From positions 7,659,202 through 7,723,201 of the forward strand of contig OZ024788.1 of NCBI GenBank assembly GCA_964017065.1: a stretch of 64,000 nucleotides of DNA, in the 5' to 3' direction. Shown here in pieces: positions 10,001 to 21,957 of the stretch. This DNA comes from Haliclona indistincta. Its lineage: Eukaryota; Porifera; Demospongiae; Haplosclerida; Chalinidae. The notes beneath the pieces were generated by a model. It was not told where the DNA came from. It searched no databases and saw only the letters and a program-made list of their open reading frames with translations. The position numbers and the translations under genes were made by a program. The number at the start of each line of letters is the position of its first letter. Positions within the stretch are counted from its first letter, which is position 1.

Positions 10001-13000
10001 GGGTTTGATCGTTTGGTGCTAGTCACACTGCATCGTGGCCACACTTATCATGGCCTGGATCAGGTAAAAGAAGAAGTCTCGTCCAAAGCTCTTGAGCTAG
10101 CGCAGGACAATTTACCTGAAGGAAGAAAGGTGATTGAATCTTTAACACATGTACCCCTTGCATACAAAAAAAATAGATACTAGTGTATCTTCATAAATAG
10201 TTTTTACCTCTAGTCAGGTGAATAGGTATCTATGATGTGCATCTGCTGTGAAAAACAAAGTTTTAGTTACACGTTTATTTGCACTAACAGCTAAAGTCTG
10301 GCATTCTTGATGTGCACATGATCTTCCGTTACCCCAGGCATTGCGTTTAATTACATATTCTCAACAGCTGGCATCTGGTTTCCCTTATGGTTTTCAAGGA
10401 GTTCTCGCTTCTCTTGGCTAACATTTCCTCACGTTAGTTAAGAGCTAGCTGAAAGCCACATGCATTAGGTTTATGTATTTATGTGTTTTACATGTGTTTA
10501 CAAAATACTGTGCACACTAGAGTTCTGTATATGTGCATGACTAGATTGCCTTCTTATAAACAATACCATATAAGTGATGACATCATTGTACCAGCTGTTG
10601 ACGTTCAGCCATGTGGCATAAGCGGCTAACTAAAACTCTATAGTCTCGAAAAATTCACAACACTAATTGCCCGATAAGATTAGTGACTCTGCTGTCGTTC
10701 CCTAGATACTAAACATGTTTTATTCTGCACTTAAGTTAGTGTAATCTCTTTGTTTCGTTCTTACAGTGGCCAGTGCTTACCCTTGGTGAAGGACTTGGTG
10801 ATCTTAGAGTGTTGTATGAAGACTCTTCTCCTTTCAATGGAAAGTTTGTTGTAGAAGAAAGCGAGTTACCTGGACAAGATGGTTGTGTGAGAAGATTAGT
10901 GTTCACTAATAGCCCTCATCTAGCACAGACTGAGGTTGTGATGAAACCTGGTAAGTAGTATCGCTATTCGCTAATGAGCATGCGAGTCTTTTTTACTCTT
11001 TATTCAAATAGTCAAATCAAAGAAATCTACACGCAAGTCAAGATTTCACAATAGCGGTGCTGCTGTTAGCAGAATCATTGACCACACCCATCTCATGTTT
11101 GGACATCACACAGCAATAATCGCCTCATTAGCACTTGTGAATGGTTTTACTCAATCAAAACAAGGTCATTATTGAAGCCAATAATTGTACACCAAAACTC
11201 ACATTAGAGTTACACACTCCTTCACACCTTTCGGCTTTCCTGATGTAAGCATTTAACTTGACATACCAGTAGCAGTTCTGATATTACACGGTATAATAAA
11301 TTTCTACAGGGCAAAGCTGAGTGTACAATGAATTACTGGTAATGGTTTGTGATTTGCCGCCGGCATCAAGCTTACAAAGTACAGACAACTAGTGTCACTG
11401 AACTATTTTATTGATAATTAAGACATACTGTTCTATCTTTCACAAAGTAACGTTTAAATTCATAATAGCAACTTTTATTTGTGTGCCCATTTTTACTTAA
11501 AAACAAGAGCCGGGCAGGTCACAGTGTATTGCTGTTGTATTGATTGTGTCAAACTGACGTGTGATGCATTACTTGTATTTTACTAGGAGACATTCATACT
11601 CTCACCGTTGGTCTTGGAGGAGGAGCATTATCTGCTTTTATTAACAAGTTTTTGCCTCAGGTAAAATTTATCAGTACAGTGGATATGACATTCATTATTG
11701 TGGGGCAAGCCGGGGCTGATTTCTGAATGCAAGTGCCTTACAATCCACAGTAACAACATCACACGCAACGGCAAGGTTCTTGACTTACCAAGCATCATGC
11801 GTTGTTGACAACACAGTTTTAGTTGACAACACACGCAATCTCATTGTGAACATGTGGTTGTCTCATGCATTGATATGCACAGAGTAACAAAGCTGAAAGC
11901 TGAAATGTCACTGTTCAAGTCAGAACCCAGCTTTCATTAATGCACCAAAAGATGTTTAAGCTTCTGATATTGCTTGAAGATGGCAATATCGTAGTAGATA
12001 CTCTCTTCTGAAGGAGTGTGTTGACTGCTGTCCTAACATGGTCACTGTCATTTGCTAGCCTTCATGCCACATACAGTATGGTGAGTCTGCTCACTTGAGT
12101 GCATGGTCATTGTGGAGTGAGCACTCCATGTTGCACTTCACCTAAATAGTACAGCGGTTTTATTACTCCTTGCAACAGCCACAAAAGCGTAAAGTGTCAT
12201 CCGTGCCTTATTTGGAAGGTATATTACATTGCGTGATTTAGATTGAACACGGTTAACGCTCTACACTTCACGCTCTACGCGTGCAAGATGTAATAAAACC
12301 GCTGTAAGCTGGATGTTAATTCTGTGTGCCTCGTGACCTTTTGTGCGTCTTTGGACACAATTATGACAAATATCTGAATCAACGAAGAATCCTTTAGATG
12401 ATTCAATGCAGACAAACCATTATCTTGTCACAAAATGGCTTTATTCGACTGTAACCATGCTATATCTATGAGGAAATTCTGGTGCAGCAGCAGCACGGCA
12501 TAAATTTGCCCAATCTCAGTCTGTGGGTAATGTGCCCTGCTCATGGCTAGCAGTACAATCATTGGGGATTTGCACTAACTAAACCTTTTTATGCAGTTTT
12601 CACAGGTGGTGGTAGAACAAGATCACAAGATGGTTGATGTGGCTAGCAAGTGGTTTGGGTTACCAGCTCAGATAACAGTTCATGTTGGTGATGGTGTTGA
12701 GTATGTGAAGAAGCTTGCAAGTGATGTCTCATCCCAAGGTTTGTCAGATAATCATGCATCATGCACACTTGTCGGCGCCAGCCTAGCACAAGAACGCGAA
12801 GGCCATGCAGTGAGCATTAAGGTGGTGGGTACAGGAATTATAATAAAAAATTTATTCATATGAAAATACTGGAATGTGCGTCAAATATACGAATTTTTGC
12901 TAGTTATTAATATTTAGAATAGTTAGATAACATAGTGGTTTTCAACTTTTGGTAGTCTCCATAAAAGTACGCGGATTTTTATACACAATTTTATTGTGAC

Positions 13001-16000
13001 ACCTGATGTTCGCAATTTTTTTAAATTCCAGATCTGATGATAGCTTCGAAGTGTGCAGCCTGGTGTTCTTCGTGGTTCTATGCATGCGTTTGAATCTTGA
13101 TAACTTTTTGCTCATGTTATGTTCGCCAGAGTGTGCGTGGGCGTGGGCGTACATGATCGTTCGGTTGACGGCCTTAGAAGCTGAGGAACGGCTTTTCCAT
13201 GCATAGTACAATGACCAGGTATAATAACAAAGCTCTGTAGCGAATAATAGCTAGATAGAATGTTATCTGTAGAACTGAGCCGTCACAAACCACCGCGTTT
13301 TTTTAGTGATGAGCTACAAGCGTTGATTCTTATTCTTAGCACTGCATATTTACGTACAGTAACTATTCAATAGTACAAATGTATAGTGTAGGTGGCTTAT
13401 TCTGACCTGTACGGAAAGTAAAGAAATACAGTTAGCAAAAAGTCATTCGCTAATGACATTCATGCACACCCACCACCTTAAAACATTTAGACCACTCTAG
13501 GCGGTGCATTACGCAATTTAAAGCACTCGGGCGTGCCAATAACGGTCTCGAACACTGACAATGCACTCGCCTTCAGCTTGTGCATTATCACACTTTTTTG
13601 ACCGTTATTGGCCAAGCCCTTGAGCTTTAAATCGTGCAATGCACCTGTGGTTCAAATAATCTTACTTATAAAAAATAAAATATGCATTATTTTTTTGCCA
13701 GCTGAATAGTTTAATCCACCTACAGGTGTATTCAATGTGGTCATTCTTGACGTGGACAGCAAGGATCAATCTATTGGATTGAGCTCTCCTCCTCTTTCTT
13801 TTCTTTCAGAAGAATTTCTCACCAATGCAAAGAATATTTTATCTTCTCATGGTATGAGTACTGTTCTGGAATAATAATAGCCCACATGCAGGTCAAATTT
13901 GTTTTCTATACAGCATTGATTATAATGTTGAGTCTCATACCCAGGCATTGTACTGTACCTGTGGGTATTATCATTGCCGATCGGCAATGATATGTAGGGA
14001 TGACCTCGAACTAAGATGGCGGCTACTCATGTGTGAAAATGAGTTTTCGCACATATCTCTATTGTTATACATTTCTGCTGCATTTTAACTATCTCTAAGT
14101 GAATCTGAAGTGTAAGCGCTTGTAGGAAGTCTATGAAAGTCGCCGGGACTGCTTGCTTGACGACGAAAATCAAGATGGCGACTCTCAGAGAGCCGTCACA
14201 GATCTTCGCTGTTTTAGCGTTTCTCGAGATTCCAGACATCTAGGATTGATCAGACGATTGTTCTGAGCATGGAAATACCTTTGGCGAAGCTGACAGACGT
14301 TTCTAAAGTGGTAAACTAAAATCGCCGCCCACGCGAATTGTTCATCTTCTTTCTTCTTCTTTCTTTCTTTCTTCTTTGAACGAGCCTAGCACTGTCCTGA
14401 GTGAACGAATCACTACCAAACCTGCACAATTGTACGTGTATATATCTGGAATAGTGCACTTACTTCTTAGATAGGCATTAAACACTACCAGAAGCGAGTA
14501 ATCCTTGAAAAACATGGTTTTTGGGCCGTTTTGGACTGAAGACGCCATTAAATATTTAACCCTCTTGACGCTCGTATCATTAACTCCGCCCACATCAGTT
14601 TTGCAGCTATCTCGATCGATACTGCGTTTTGTCTCTGCTCTGGACGCTTCAGCGCGCAAGCCAGAGGTATGAAATTTGTCTAGAGCAGTACTATACCCTA
14701 AGTAACACTGATCTGTTCGTTAAAGCTTCAGATGGCGGGTTAAAACTGACATACCCAGACGTGATGAAGTATTCTAAGCCCGGCAGCAAGATTCTACGCA
14801 CAGTAAGGTTCCTACACCACGCAGATAAGTTGTAAAGGACTAGAAGCCTCTGTGAGTGTGATATTGACATCAACAAGGTTCTACTAGGCGTGCTCGCTCG
14901 TACTATTAGGCTTGCAGCATCATGAGTCAGGGGGCGGCGACTCTAATATACCCTGTACTTGTGGCCGCGACCGGGATCAAAATTTTGATCGTCCAAAATC
15001 TGATCTTGATCGCTTGACTGCTGTAGATTTTCGACTTTGATCGTTTGATCTTGGTCGCGCACGTGCGCGTTTAAGCTCCTCCCTAGCCTACTGTTAGTCT
15101 GCCGTGTACGTACTACACCAGTTCTAGCAAAAACATGCAAGTTAACACCAAACACCCATGCTTAGCTGTACCATACTAACTACCATTCGTACCTACGGCT
15201 GTGCAAAGAACAGCTGCAATGGCAAACAGGCACGCAGAGGAGCTCTAATAATATTAATGTTAATAAGTAGGAGTGACCGTTTAACCCTAGTGGGAGTGGC
15301 CTGACGAGTAGCTAGCTAGCCGCTTTATACTACTGTTATACTACTTCCGCTGTGTACGGTCTCGTAGCATATGCACAGAGAGTCATAACTCATTGTATAG
15401 CATTATAAACAGGTATGATTATGATTTATAAACTTATTAGAGTAGAGTTAAATTTTTGATTTTGATCAGCCCAGGAACTGTCTTGATCCTTTGATCGCCA
15501 CCAACGAACCATCTTGATCCATTGATTCCAATTTGATCCCGGTCGCGGCCGCAAGTACAGGGTACATTGGAGTCGCCGCCCCCTGATGAGTTGTCACTAT
15601 TAGTCTCTTCCTTCATCCATTACTGTACTAACAAGTATCATGTTGTCAAATCATACCTGGACTTGATATTTTGCTGTCTGCGTCCTTAACCTCTTTACTA
15701 TTTTAAACCTTTCAATGAATGATTGGTAATAATTATTAAACATTATTTTAAACTACACTCCTTACTCTCCAGACCCTAGCTGTGCACGTTCACATCTGCT
15801 AGACTAGTAACTGCTGCTCACAGAGTTGTCAAAATGAAATAACATCTATCATAGAATACAACTAATAAGTTCAAACTGATAGTGATCAAAAAAGTAACAG
15901 GAACAAGTAAAGTAAAAAAGCTTTAATAAAAAAACTGAAAAGTGTAGGGATGACTCTTAAAAAAGGAAAGGAACAAGATGGGATGATGCTTGCAAAAGTA

Positions 16001-16905
16001 AAGGAACAAGATGGAATAATGCTAAGCTTTCAATTGCAAATGTAAAAGTCCCAAGTATCCCTACATCAGCGGCTTGAAGGAGGACGCAGTCCGATGAAGT
16101 AATTGATGGCTGTAAATAACTAGAGGTATCTGTGTTTAGGAGGACGCAGTCCGATGAAGTAGTTGACAGTTGTAAATAAGCTGCAGATAGCTGTGTTTGG
16201 AGGACGCAGTCCGATGAAGTAATCGACGATTGTGAAGGTATAGGAAGAGGATTCCGTATTTGTCAGTTGCGTCGCAGCAAGCCGCTGATGTAGGGATACT
16301 TGGGACTTTTACATTTGCAATTGAAAGCTTAGCATTATTCCATCTTGTTCCTTTACTTTTGCAAGCATCATCCCATCTTGTTCCTTTCCTTTTTTAAGAG
16401 TCATCCCTACACTTTTCAGTTTTTTTATTAAAGCTTTTTTACTTTACTTTATATATAGTAAGGCTAAGTCTATGCAGGAACAAATTCTACTTTCTGAGGC
16501 TGTTACTTATATATTTAAACTCTCTTTCTTGTCTATTGATTAGGTATCCTCATTACAAACATGTGTGCCAGAAATAAGGAGCTCCGATCCAAGGCGTTGT
16601 CCTCACTGCTCTGTGTCTTTAAAGTGCTACTTGTTCTTTCAGTACCTAAGGACGTCAACGAGGTGGTCATTGGGATGCTAGAATGGAGAGAGGACCTGTT
16701 AGGAGAAGATTGCAGTCATAAAATTAACAGGACTGCATGTGATGAACCACCAAGTTCTTCCAGAATGTTCTCTCAAGAATTGCTTCCATTAGTTGAACGA
16801 GTTACCTCACTATCTAGTTGCCTGTCGAACGTGCCTTCAGAACGACTGAAAACTTTAAAGCAAGAAATGTTGGACAGTTTTGACCATGTGTTACTGGTTT
16901 GCTAG
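7005..16905 (+). CDS. METTL13: METTL13, eEF1A lysine/N-terminal methyltransferase
   Basis: Ten coding exons (7005-7655, 7710-7825, 7954-8088, 9943-10129, 10767-10950, 11012-11164, 11587-11660, 12597-12738, 13726-13851, 16544-16905) join in phase to 709 residues; human METTL13 has 699. In the family, the N-terminal methyltransferase dimethylates eEF1A at an internal lysine and the C-terminal one methylates its N-terminus. Domain 1 shows the AdoMet motif VLVIGCGNS (residues 51-59), NIDISEVVIKQM and LDKGTLDAV. Domain 2 shows TVGLGGG (about 481-487) and LDVDSKD. I chose the ATG giving MSLLPRS, matching the family start; an upstream in-frame GTG is ignored. Introns 3, 8 and 9 are large and full of repeats, whereas the first two are short. 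LYRM1 begins 92 bases after the stop. Confidence 0.96.
8670..9440. repeat. Dispersed repeat copies 2 and 3 in METTL13 intron 3
   Basis: Two diverged copies of the 850-1130 family lie in the same orientation at about 8670-8915 and 9195-9440. Between them is a separate hairpin (9046-9132). The rest of the 1.85-kb intron shows no exon-like reading frame. Confidence 0.55.
9046..9132. repeat. Two-part hairpin in METTL13 intron 3
   Basis: An inner perfect repeat GTCAACACCACAC (9065-9077) pairs with its reverse complement at 9087-9099. An outer pair, TTGACAAACAGACTACAA, matches its reverse complement at 9115-9132. The two together form a nested stem-loop, probably a foldback remnant. Confidence 0.7.
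12151..12530. repeat. Composite repeat, copy 1 (METTL13 intron 7)
   Basis: An inverted-repeat element at 12151-12306 (ends ACAGCGGTTTTATTAC and its reverse complement) is followed by a diverged sequence block to about 12530. Both parts recur in the same order at 17617-18310. The inverted-repeat part alone recurs at 20646-20828. Confidence 0.7.
12821..13477. mobile_element. TTAA-flanked element, copy 3 (METTL13 intron 8)
   Basis: The ends GGTGGTGGGT and ACCCACCACC are flanked by TTAA at 12817-12820 and 13478-13481. At 657 bases it is longer than copy 2 and shares that copy's interior. No transposase is present. Confidence 0.82.
13969..13992. repeat. 24-base perfect palindrome
   Basis: TATCATTGCCGA is followed directly by its reverse complement, with no loop. 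It lies in METTL13 intron 9, just before a block (about 14008-14037) that recurs at about 30846-30872 in a CCDC174 intron. Confidence 0.8.
14928..15585. mobile_element. Terminal-inverted-repeat element, 658 bp, 6-bp target duplication
   Basis: Ends CAGGGGGCGGCGACTC and its reverse complement belong to an inverted repeat of about 55 bases. ATGAGT flanks both sides (14922-14927 and 15586-15591). The subterminal regions carry many GATC-rich words (TTGATC, CTTGATC). CAGGG-type ends recall hAT elements, but hAT duplications are normally 8 bases, so the class is uncertain. No transposase is visible. Confidence 0.85.
15905..16449. repeat. 171-bp inverted repeat enclosing three 60-bp tandem units
   Basis: The arm at 15905-16075 and the arm at 16279-16449 are reverse complements over 171 bases, with no mismatch seen by eye. 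The 203-base centre holds three units of exactly 60 bases starting at 16081, 16141 and 16201. Each begins AGGACGCAGTCCGATGAAGT; the third decays after about 35 bases. No obvious target duplication flanks it. It lies in METTL13 intron 9, so the primary transcript would contain a long perfect hairpin. Confidence 0.93.
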
Positions 16906-16997
16906 TAAAATTGTGTTCACTTGTATCATAAAAATTAATAATTAATTTTGTACTAATACAGCATGTGTAAGCAAATTGAGCTCCGCCTATTGCGAAG

Positions 16998-17572
16998 ATG
17001 AGTACTAGAGGTGAAGTTCTGTCTCTCTATAGGCGAATTTTTCGCGTTGCTAGTCACTGGCGATTGTCATCTACTGAAACTAGCGTAGTAATGGAACAGC
17101 GATACATCAGAGACGAAGCTAGGAGACTCTTTAAAAAGAACAAAATGGTATTTTATATACATGTAGTGTTCACAGAATGAGTGTTGGTTGACAATTATTT
17201 AGCTTACAGATACTCAACAGATTAGACAATGCCTTGACGAGGGTCGAGCGAGACTAGATATTGGTTAGTACCAACTGTACGTGCTTTACTGCTAATGGTA
17301 CACGTGTTCCAACTTGTGCAGCACTTCACTATCAAAACCCATATCCCAGACTGGTAAGCATGCAACTGTAGTTCACAAGTTAGATAACCAGACAATTGAT
17401 GGCATACAGATGTACACTAGTATTGAGACTAACACTACAAATCATTTTATCGTTATGACTTTCCGTTTAGGTAAATGTTGCTCAAAACTACGTTGAAGCA
17501 AGTAAATTCAAGAAAGCTCAGATTAGGATCAATAAACAATCTAAACCTGTCTACATGCATTCACAAGACTAA
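16998..17572 (+). CDS. LYRM1: LYRM1, LYR-motif protein
   Basis: Four coding exons (16998-17147, 17203-17263, 17322-17353, 17471-17572) give 114 residues; human LYRM1 has 122. The LYR motif is at residues 10-12 in SLYRRIF, followed by the family's YIRDEARRLFKKNK helix and HYQNPYPR. The C-terminus SKPVYM is also family-like. LYR proteins bind the mitochondrial acyl carrier protein and act in mitochondrial complex or Fe-S assembly; the exact role of LYRM1 is poorly defined. The gene lies 92 bases after METTL13 on the same strand, leaving little room for a separate promoter. Confidence 0.9.
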
Positions 17573-17616
17573 AAATTAATTTATCAATGCTAGACAGTAC
17601 TGTATGTGTTAGTGTT

Positions 17617-18310
17617 ACAGAGGTTTTATTACTTCTTGCAAGGAAGATTTGAGTGTAAAGCGTCACCTTGCAGTCACTAATGTGTCAAGACACTGGTATT
17701 TATTCACACAGTGGAGCATGATCAAATACTAAATGACATTTTAACGCATTAGTGCACCACTCATTACGGTCTACGCTTTACCATTGCAAGAAGTAATAAA
17801 ACCGCTACAATACATTTTTGGTGCGTGCACACCGCGTTGCGCTTGACCCAAATGCCGCAATACATTTAGCGAGCAGAAAGTCGTGAACTTTGTGTACCTC
17901 TACTGCAAATACGAACTGTTTTTAGTGTACGCTGTAGCTTTATAATTGTTATTCACGTTGATCAATGTGGTGTAGGCATGTTTTTCAGCGCCTAGGGCGA
18001 TACTGCAGTGCAGAATTCGTACTTGTTAGTGACCTTTTTTGTGTACCTCTGGACGCAACATGACAAATATCCGAATAAATTAAATACCTTGGAGCTACTG
18101 TTCGATGATTCGAATATGGTTTAGGCTATAATCTGTATGCAGACAAAGCGTTATCTCGTTGCAAAACGCCTTTGATTCGGGCAGTTTTTGTATTAAGTAA
18201 TACTGTAACCATGCAGAACCACGCCGTATCCAAGGGCAAAATTGACCTCCGGCGCAACGCGCTGTGTACACGGAAATGCCCAGTGTCGATGTCCAATCCC
18301 AGTCCGTAGG
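17617..18310. repeat. Composite repeat, copy 2 (LYRM1-SPOP gap)
   Basis: The inverted-repeat element at 17617-17818 (ends related to AGCGGTTTTATTACTTCTTG) is followed by a block at about 18025-18310 that is similar, with divergence, to 12319-12530. The 0.9-kb gap between LYRM1 and SPOP contains nothing else I can identify. Confidence 0.65.
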
Positions 18311-18480
18311 CAATATAATATCTATGTATAGACACTTAATTCATCTCTTGCACAATGCCAGCGCGTACATGTACACTTAAATGATACCTGTATTATGCAC
18401 ACTGATATACCGTGAGCATTTCTCACAATAGGAAATGAATTCATATGCAACACAAATAAACACAACAAAGTCAGTGTTTG

Positions 18481-19544
18481 TTAGCTTGACAGACGCGGTC
18501 TCTTTCTTGGCATTGACTGTGAGGCTAGTGCTTTGAAGGCCTCGGCTACTAGACTGGGATGATGAGAAATCAAGTTGGACCATCCTGAGGTCTCCATTAC
18601 TTCTGACACTTGGCTAAAAGAGGGAAAACATTAATGGTTAACTTGTCATGTCGTATGTGCTGCATGCTACATGTAGTGCGAGAGTTATGCATGGGTGCAC
18701 TTGCACTCATAACCCATTACCAAGAGTTGAAGAAGTCGAGAGCTAACTTAACCAAGAGTTAACCATCTTAAAGGTCTGGCGGGAAATCAAGGGATGGCTC
18801 TGGTGCTTGTCAGATGGTCAACATTATGTTTATGCTGGATTTCCCAGCATGTGGGTGCTGATTACCCTACACATTGTCTATAGGCATGTACAGTGATGGC
18901 TAGTAACTTAAGTTCTGCCATTACTATGGCTTGGTCAGTTTAACGACAGGCACTGGTACCAGTATGGTGATCTTGGGGAGTGTCAAGAGCTGACTGTCGG
19001 CCCATAATACAAATTTCTGTTTTGTCCCTGATTATGCTGGTGAAAATGTGTGAGACACCACACCAATAGGTTGAGTTGCACGATGAGACATAATGATGAC
19101 TGCCTGGTGTGGGTGGGTGACTCGACTGGAGTCACTGCTACAGTGTCAGCGCTGTCCATTATTGCTACATAGAGCACATGCCATCTTGCTAGCTAGGCAT
19201 GCCTGTGCGTAAATATACATCCGGTGTTGACTAGTTTAACTATCTCATTTATCAGACGAATAATTTATAGAAAGCACATCATATAATTATAATAATTATT
19301 ATATAAAAAGATCTGGCGAATAATGTGAATATGGATGCATATACCTGTTGATGTATTCAATAGACATTGTTTTGAGTTCTTCAGCACTGTGTAAATCAGC
19401 TAGTATTAGAGTATCGGCTGCATTGTCAGTGTTGAGGCTGTTACATAGTGATGCTTCACACATTTTCTTTAATCTCTCAAGAGCATACTAGAGAAAAAGA
19501 AATACAAACTGCGTGTACAAAAAAGTGCTAGCTGCATACACCAG

Positions 19545-19596
<52 letters not shown>

Positions 19597-21568
19597 CTGA
19601 GTGATATACAGCATCTCAAGCAATACAAACTCATGTGCTGTATTGCGTTTATGCTATCAGGCATATAATTATAGTACAAAAGGATGAAGCTTCAGCCTGC
19701 ACATTCTGTATAAACACTTGTTTGTGCTGCATGACAAAATTAATCGGCGACTTGTCGCTAGTTTTTACTCAGGCACACTATTAAAGGATTTACACTAATT
19801 TTATAAGCATTGTTAGTTGGCAGACCTCTGTCACAGATTATGAACACATTCCACAAGCTGTATGCAGCTGTACAGTCTGTACCAGTCACTTGGAAAACAT
19901 TCTTACTTTATCAGCTGCTGGTAAAAGAGTATCAGCCATTTTCTCAAGATTGGGAGCTTTGCCTGTGTACATGTAAGTGAGCATTTCCATCAACACAGGT
20001 TCTTCAACATCAGAAATTACCACACGATTCTAAATTATAATAGTGAACGAGTGAATACAAGTGGTTCTTCACGAGCAGTACCTTTAAACTTTCCTCCATG
20101 CTGTGTTCAAACATAGCACAAAACACTGGTGAACGGGCTGTAAAAATATACAACAACTGAGTGCACAGCATGCATAGACAAATCACACAAAGAATGAGTT
20201 ATCATAGCTGCAAATTCAGCTAATTTTTGCATGACATACCCGCTAAAATTGCTTTGTGTGCTTTGACTTCAGTTCTACCAACAGCCAAGGTTACATCAGA
20301 AAAGAGACTGCCATCAACAAGTGTTGCCATGTCTGTACTGAGGTTACAGTCAGGTACTATTTTTCCAGCAACGTAAGTAGTTCCACTTGTATTAACAGCA
20401 TCCAACACTACACTAACCTACACAATCTTGAACTTACACATGTTAACAACAATACATTGTATTTACCTCACAATATATGGTGAGCTTGTCATCTGGTAAA
20501 AGACCATTAGCATCATCAAACAGAAATTCTCTTCTAATAAACTTCTTAAATCCCCAGTCTTTGCCTCTGACAAACCGATACGCTCTTTGACTCTCTAAAG
20601 AAAACAACACGAGACCCACATCAATACAATAAAGCAACACCAGTTAAAGCGGTTTTATTATTCCTTGTAAGGAAGATTTGAGTGTAAAGCGTCACCTTGC
20701 AGTCAATGTATTTATTCACACAATGAAGCATGATCAAAGACTTAATGACATTTTAACGCATTAGTGCTCCACGCTTTACAGTCTACGCTATACGCTTTAC
20801 CCTCGCAAGAAGTAATAAAATTGCTGTAACTGTACTGGTAACATTGTTAATAATAATAGAGTTCCACCGATAATCACATGGCATGCCTGGCTTTTTAAAA
20901 TTAATGTCATCTTCAGCTATAGTGTCAACTAGCCACCTCCCACAGGAACCTGAGAACATAACTCTATAGAAAAACTAATTATAGCTTACCCATAGCTTTT
21001 CTCTCCTCTTTCCTAGCATTCAAAATAGAAAATTTGAATTTAGCACGAACTTCACTTTTATCTCCAGACACAAGAAGTAAGTATAAAGAAAGATAGTCTC
21101 TGCTCTCGTCATCCAGGCCTTTAGGATTTACTCTGAGGCACCTACAGTATTGAAGAACGAGCTAACACAATGGTATGTGTTTATTGGAAAGGCATGTCTG
21201 CAGAGCTGCTCAAGCTGAATCACAACATCAGCTGTCAATCACAGTATACAGTTTTTACTGATACCTGTAACTTATTAATTTTTTTGTGAATCGAAAATAT
21301 CCACTCATTATGATACACAACAAGTACATTCAGCAATGTTCATCACAAGGCTCTACACTTTTAGTTAGAAGACCGTTTCATACCATTTTAAATTGTCATC
21401 ATGACCATATGAAAAAGGAGAGCTCTTTAACCCTTCACCGATATCTTCACGGCAGAAACTGAAATTGTCAATTGTCCACATGTACGAAAACTTGATGACC
21501 TGAACATGAGTGTAGCACCAGTTCTCAGCAACAGCCGGATTTGAAGCCTCAATGGGAGACAGCTCCAT
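18481..21568 (-). CDS. SPOP: SPOP, MATH-BTB substrate adaptor of cullin-3
   Basis: Eight coding exons (21568-21384, 21141-20990, 20594-20467, 20417-20240, 20137-20082, 20029-19907, 19487-19345, 18613-18481) give 365 residues; human SPOP has 374. The N-terminal MATH domain (from about residue 20) shows [19 protein letters not shown] and the substrate-groove region [17 protein letters not shown]. The BTB domain includes [14 protein letters not shown], then a 3-box/BACK region and a basic C-terminal nuclear signal (PRKRPRL). In animals SPOP recruits substrates to CUL3-RBX1 in the nucleus for ubiquitination. The start ATG is the family start region. The MATH core is strikingly conserved. Confidence 0.96.
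19548..19593. repeat. (GA)n microsatellite
   Basis: About 23 uninterrupted GA units lie in SPOP intron 6, roughly 60 bases upstream of exon 7 in the direction of transcription. Confidence 0.97.
20646..20828. repeat. Inverted-repeat element, copy 3 (SPOP intron 2)
   Basis: The ends AAGCGGTTTTATTATTCCTT and the inverted AAGAAGTAATAAAA match the ends of 17617-17818. The interior also matches (AGTGTAAAGCGTCACCTTGC in both). Confidence 0.75.
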
Positions 21569-21957
21569 AATGGAGAACTAATGCTAATACAAATACACAT
21601 GACAGTAAGTTATATTGAAGTGCAGGTGGTGTAGCACTTACTAACATAGACAAATCTACTTGTATGGACTGTACAGCGCCTTAAGAAGAAAGCAACAAGC
21701 CTTAAGCTTTCTTGCTCTGTCAAAGTCAGTCTCCACTCATCGATGTCAGCTGGTGATGCATGATACAAGACGTAGTATCCGAATTATAAATATTCGTATA
21801 ATTAGATCTGGATAAACTTACCGTAATTATCTGCGCATGTGCTATAGAACGTCAGCATAACGTTACCAAATTAGCGGCCCTCTAGCTCTCTAAGCAAAGG
21901 TCTGCGTCTGTGTCAGCTTGTCAGGTAGTTCTCTTCGGCGTATTTGTCTTGAATCCA
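21569..21957. promoter_or_regulatory. Probable shared 5' region, SPOP / CREBZF
   Basis: The two divergent start codons are 389 bases apart. No exon-like frame is present. Shared promoter use is inferred from geometry only. Confidence 0.45.

Noticed and set aside
16081..16110. Hammerhead ribozyme core in the 60-base unit
   Set aside because: CCGATGAAG is close to CTGATGA, but the partner GAAA strand and stems are missing.
16081..16260. CRISPR-like array of three 60-base units
   Set aside because: The units are continuous tandem copies inside a palindrome in a eukaryotic intron, without the repeat-spacer alternation or cas genes.
19488..19679. Frame coding a SLSLSL repeat
   Set aside because: It is a translation of the (GA)n microsatellite in a SPOP intron.
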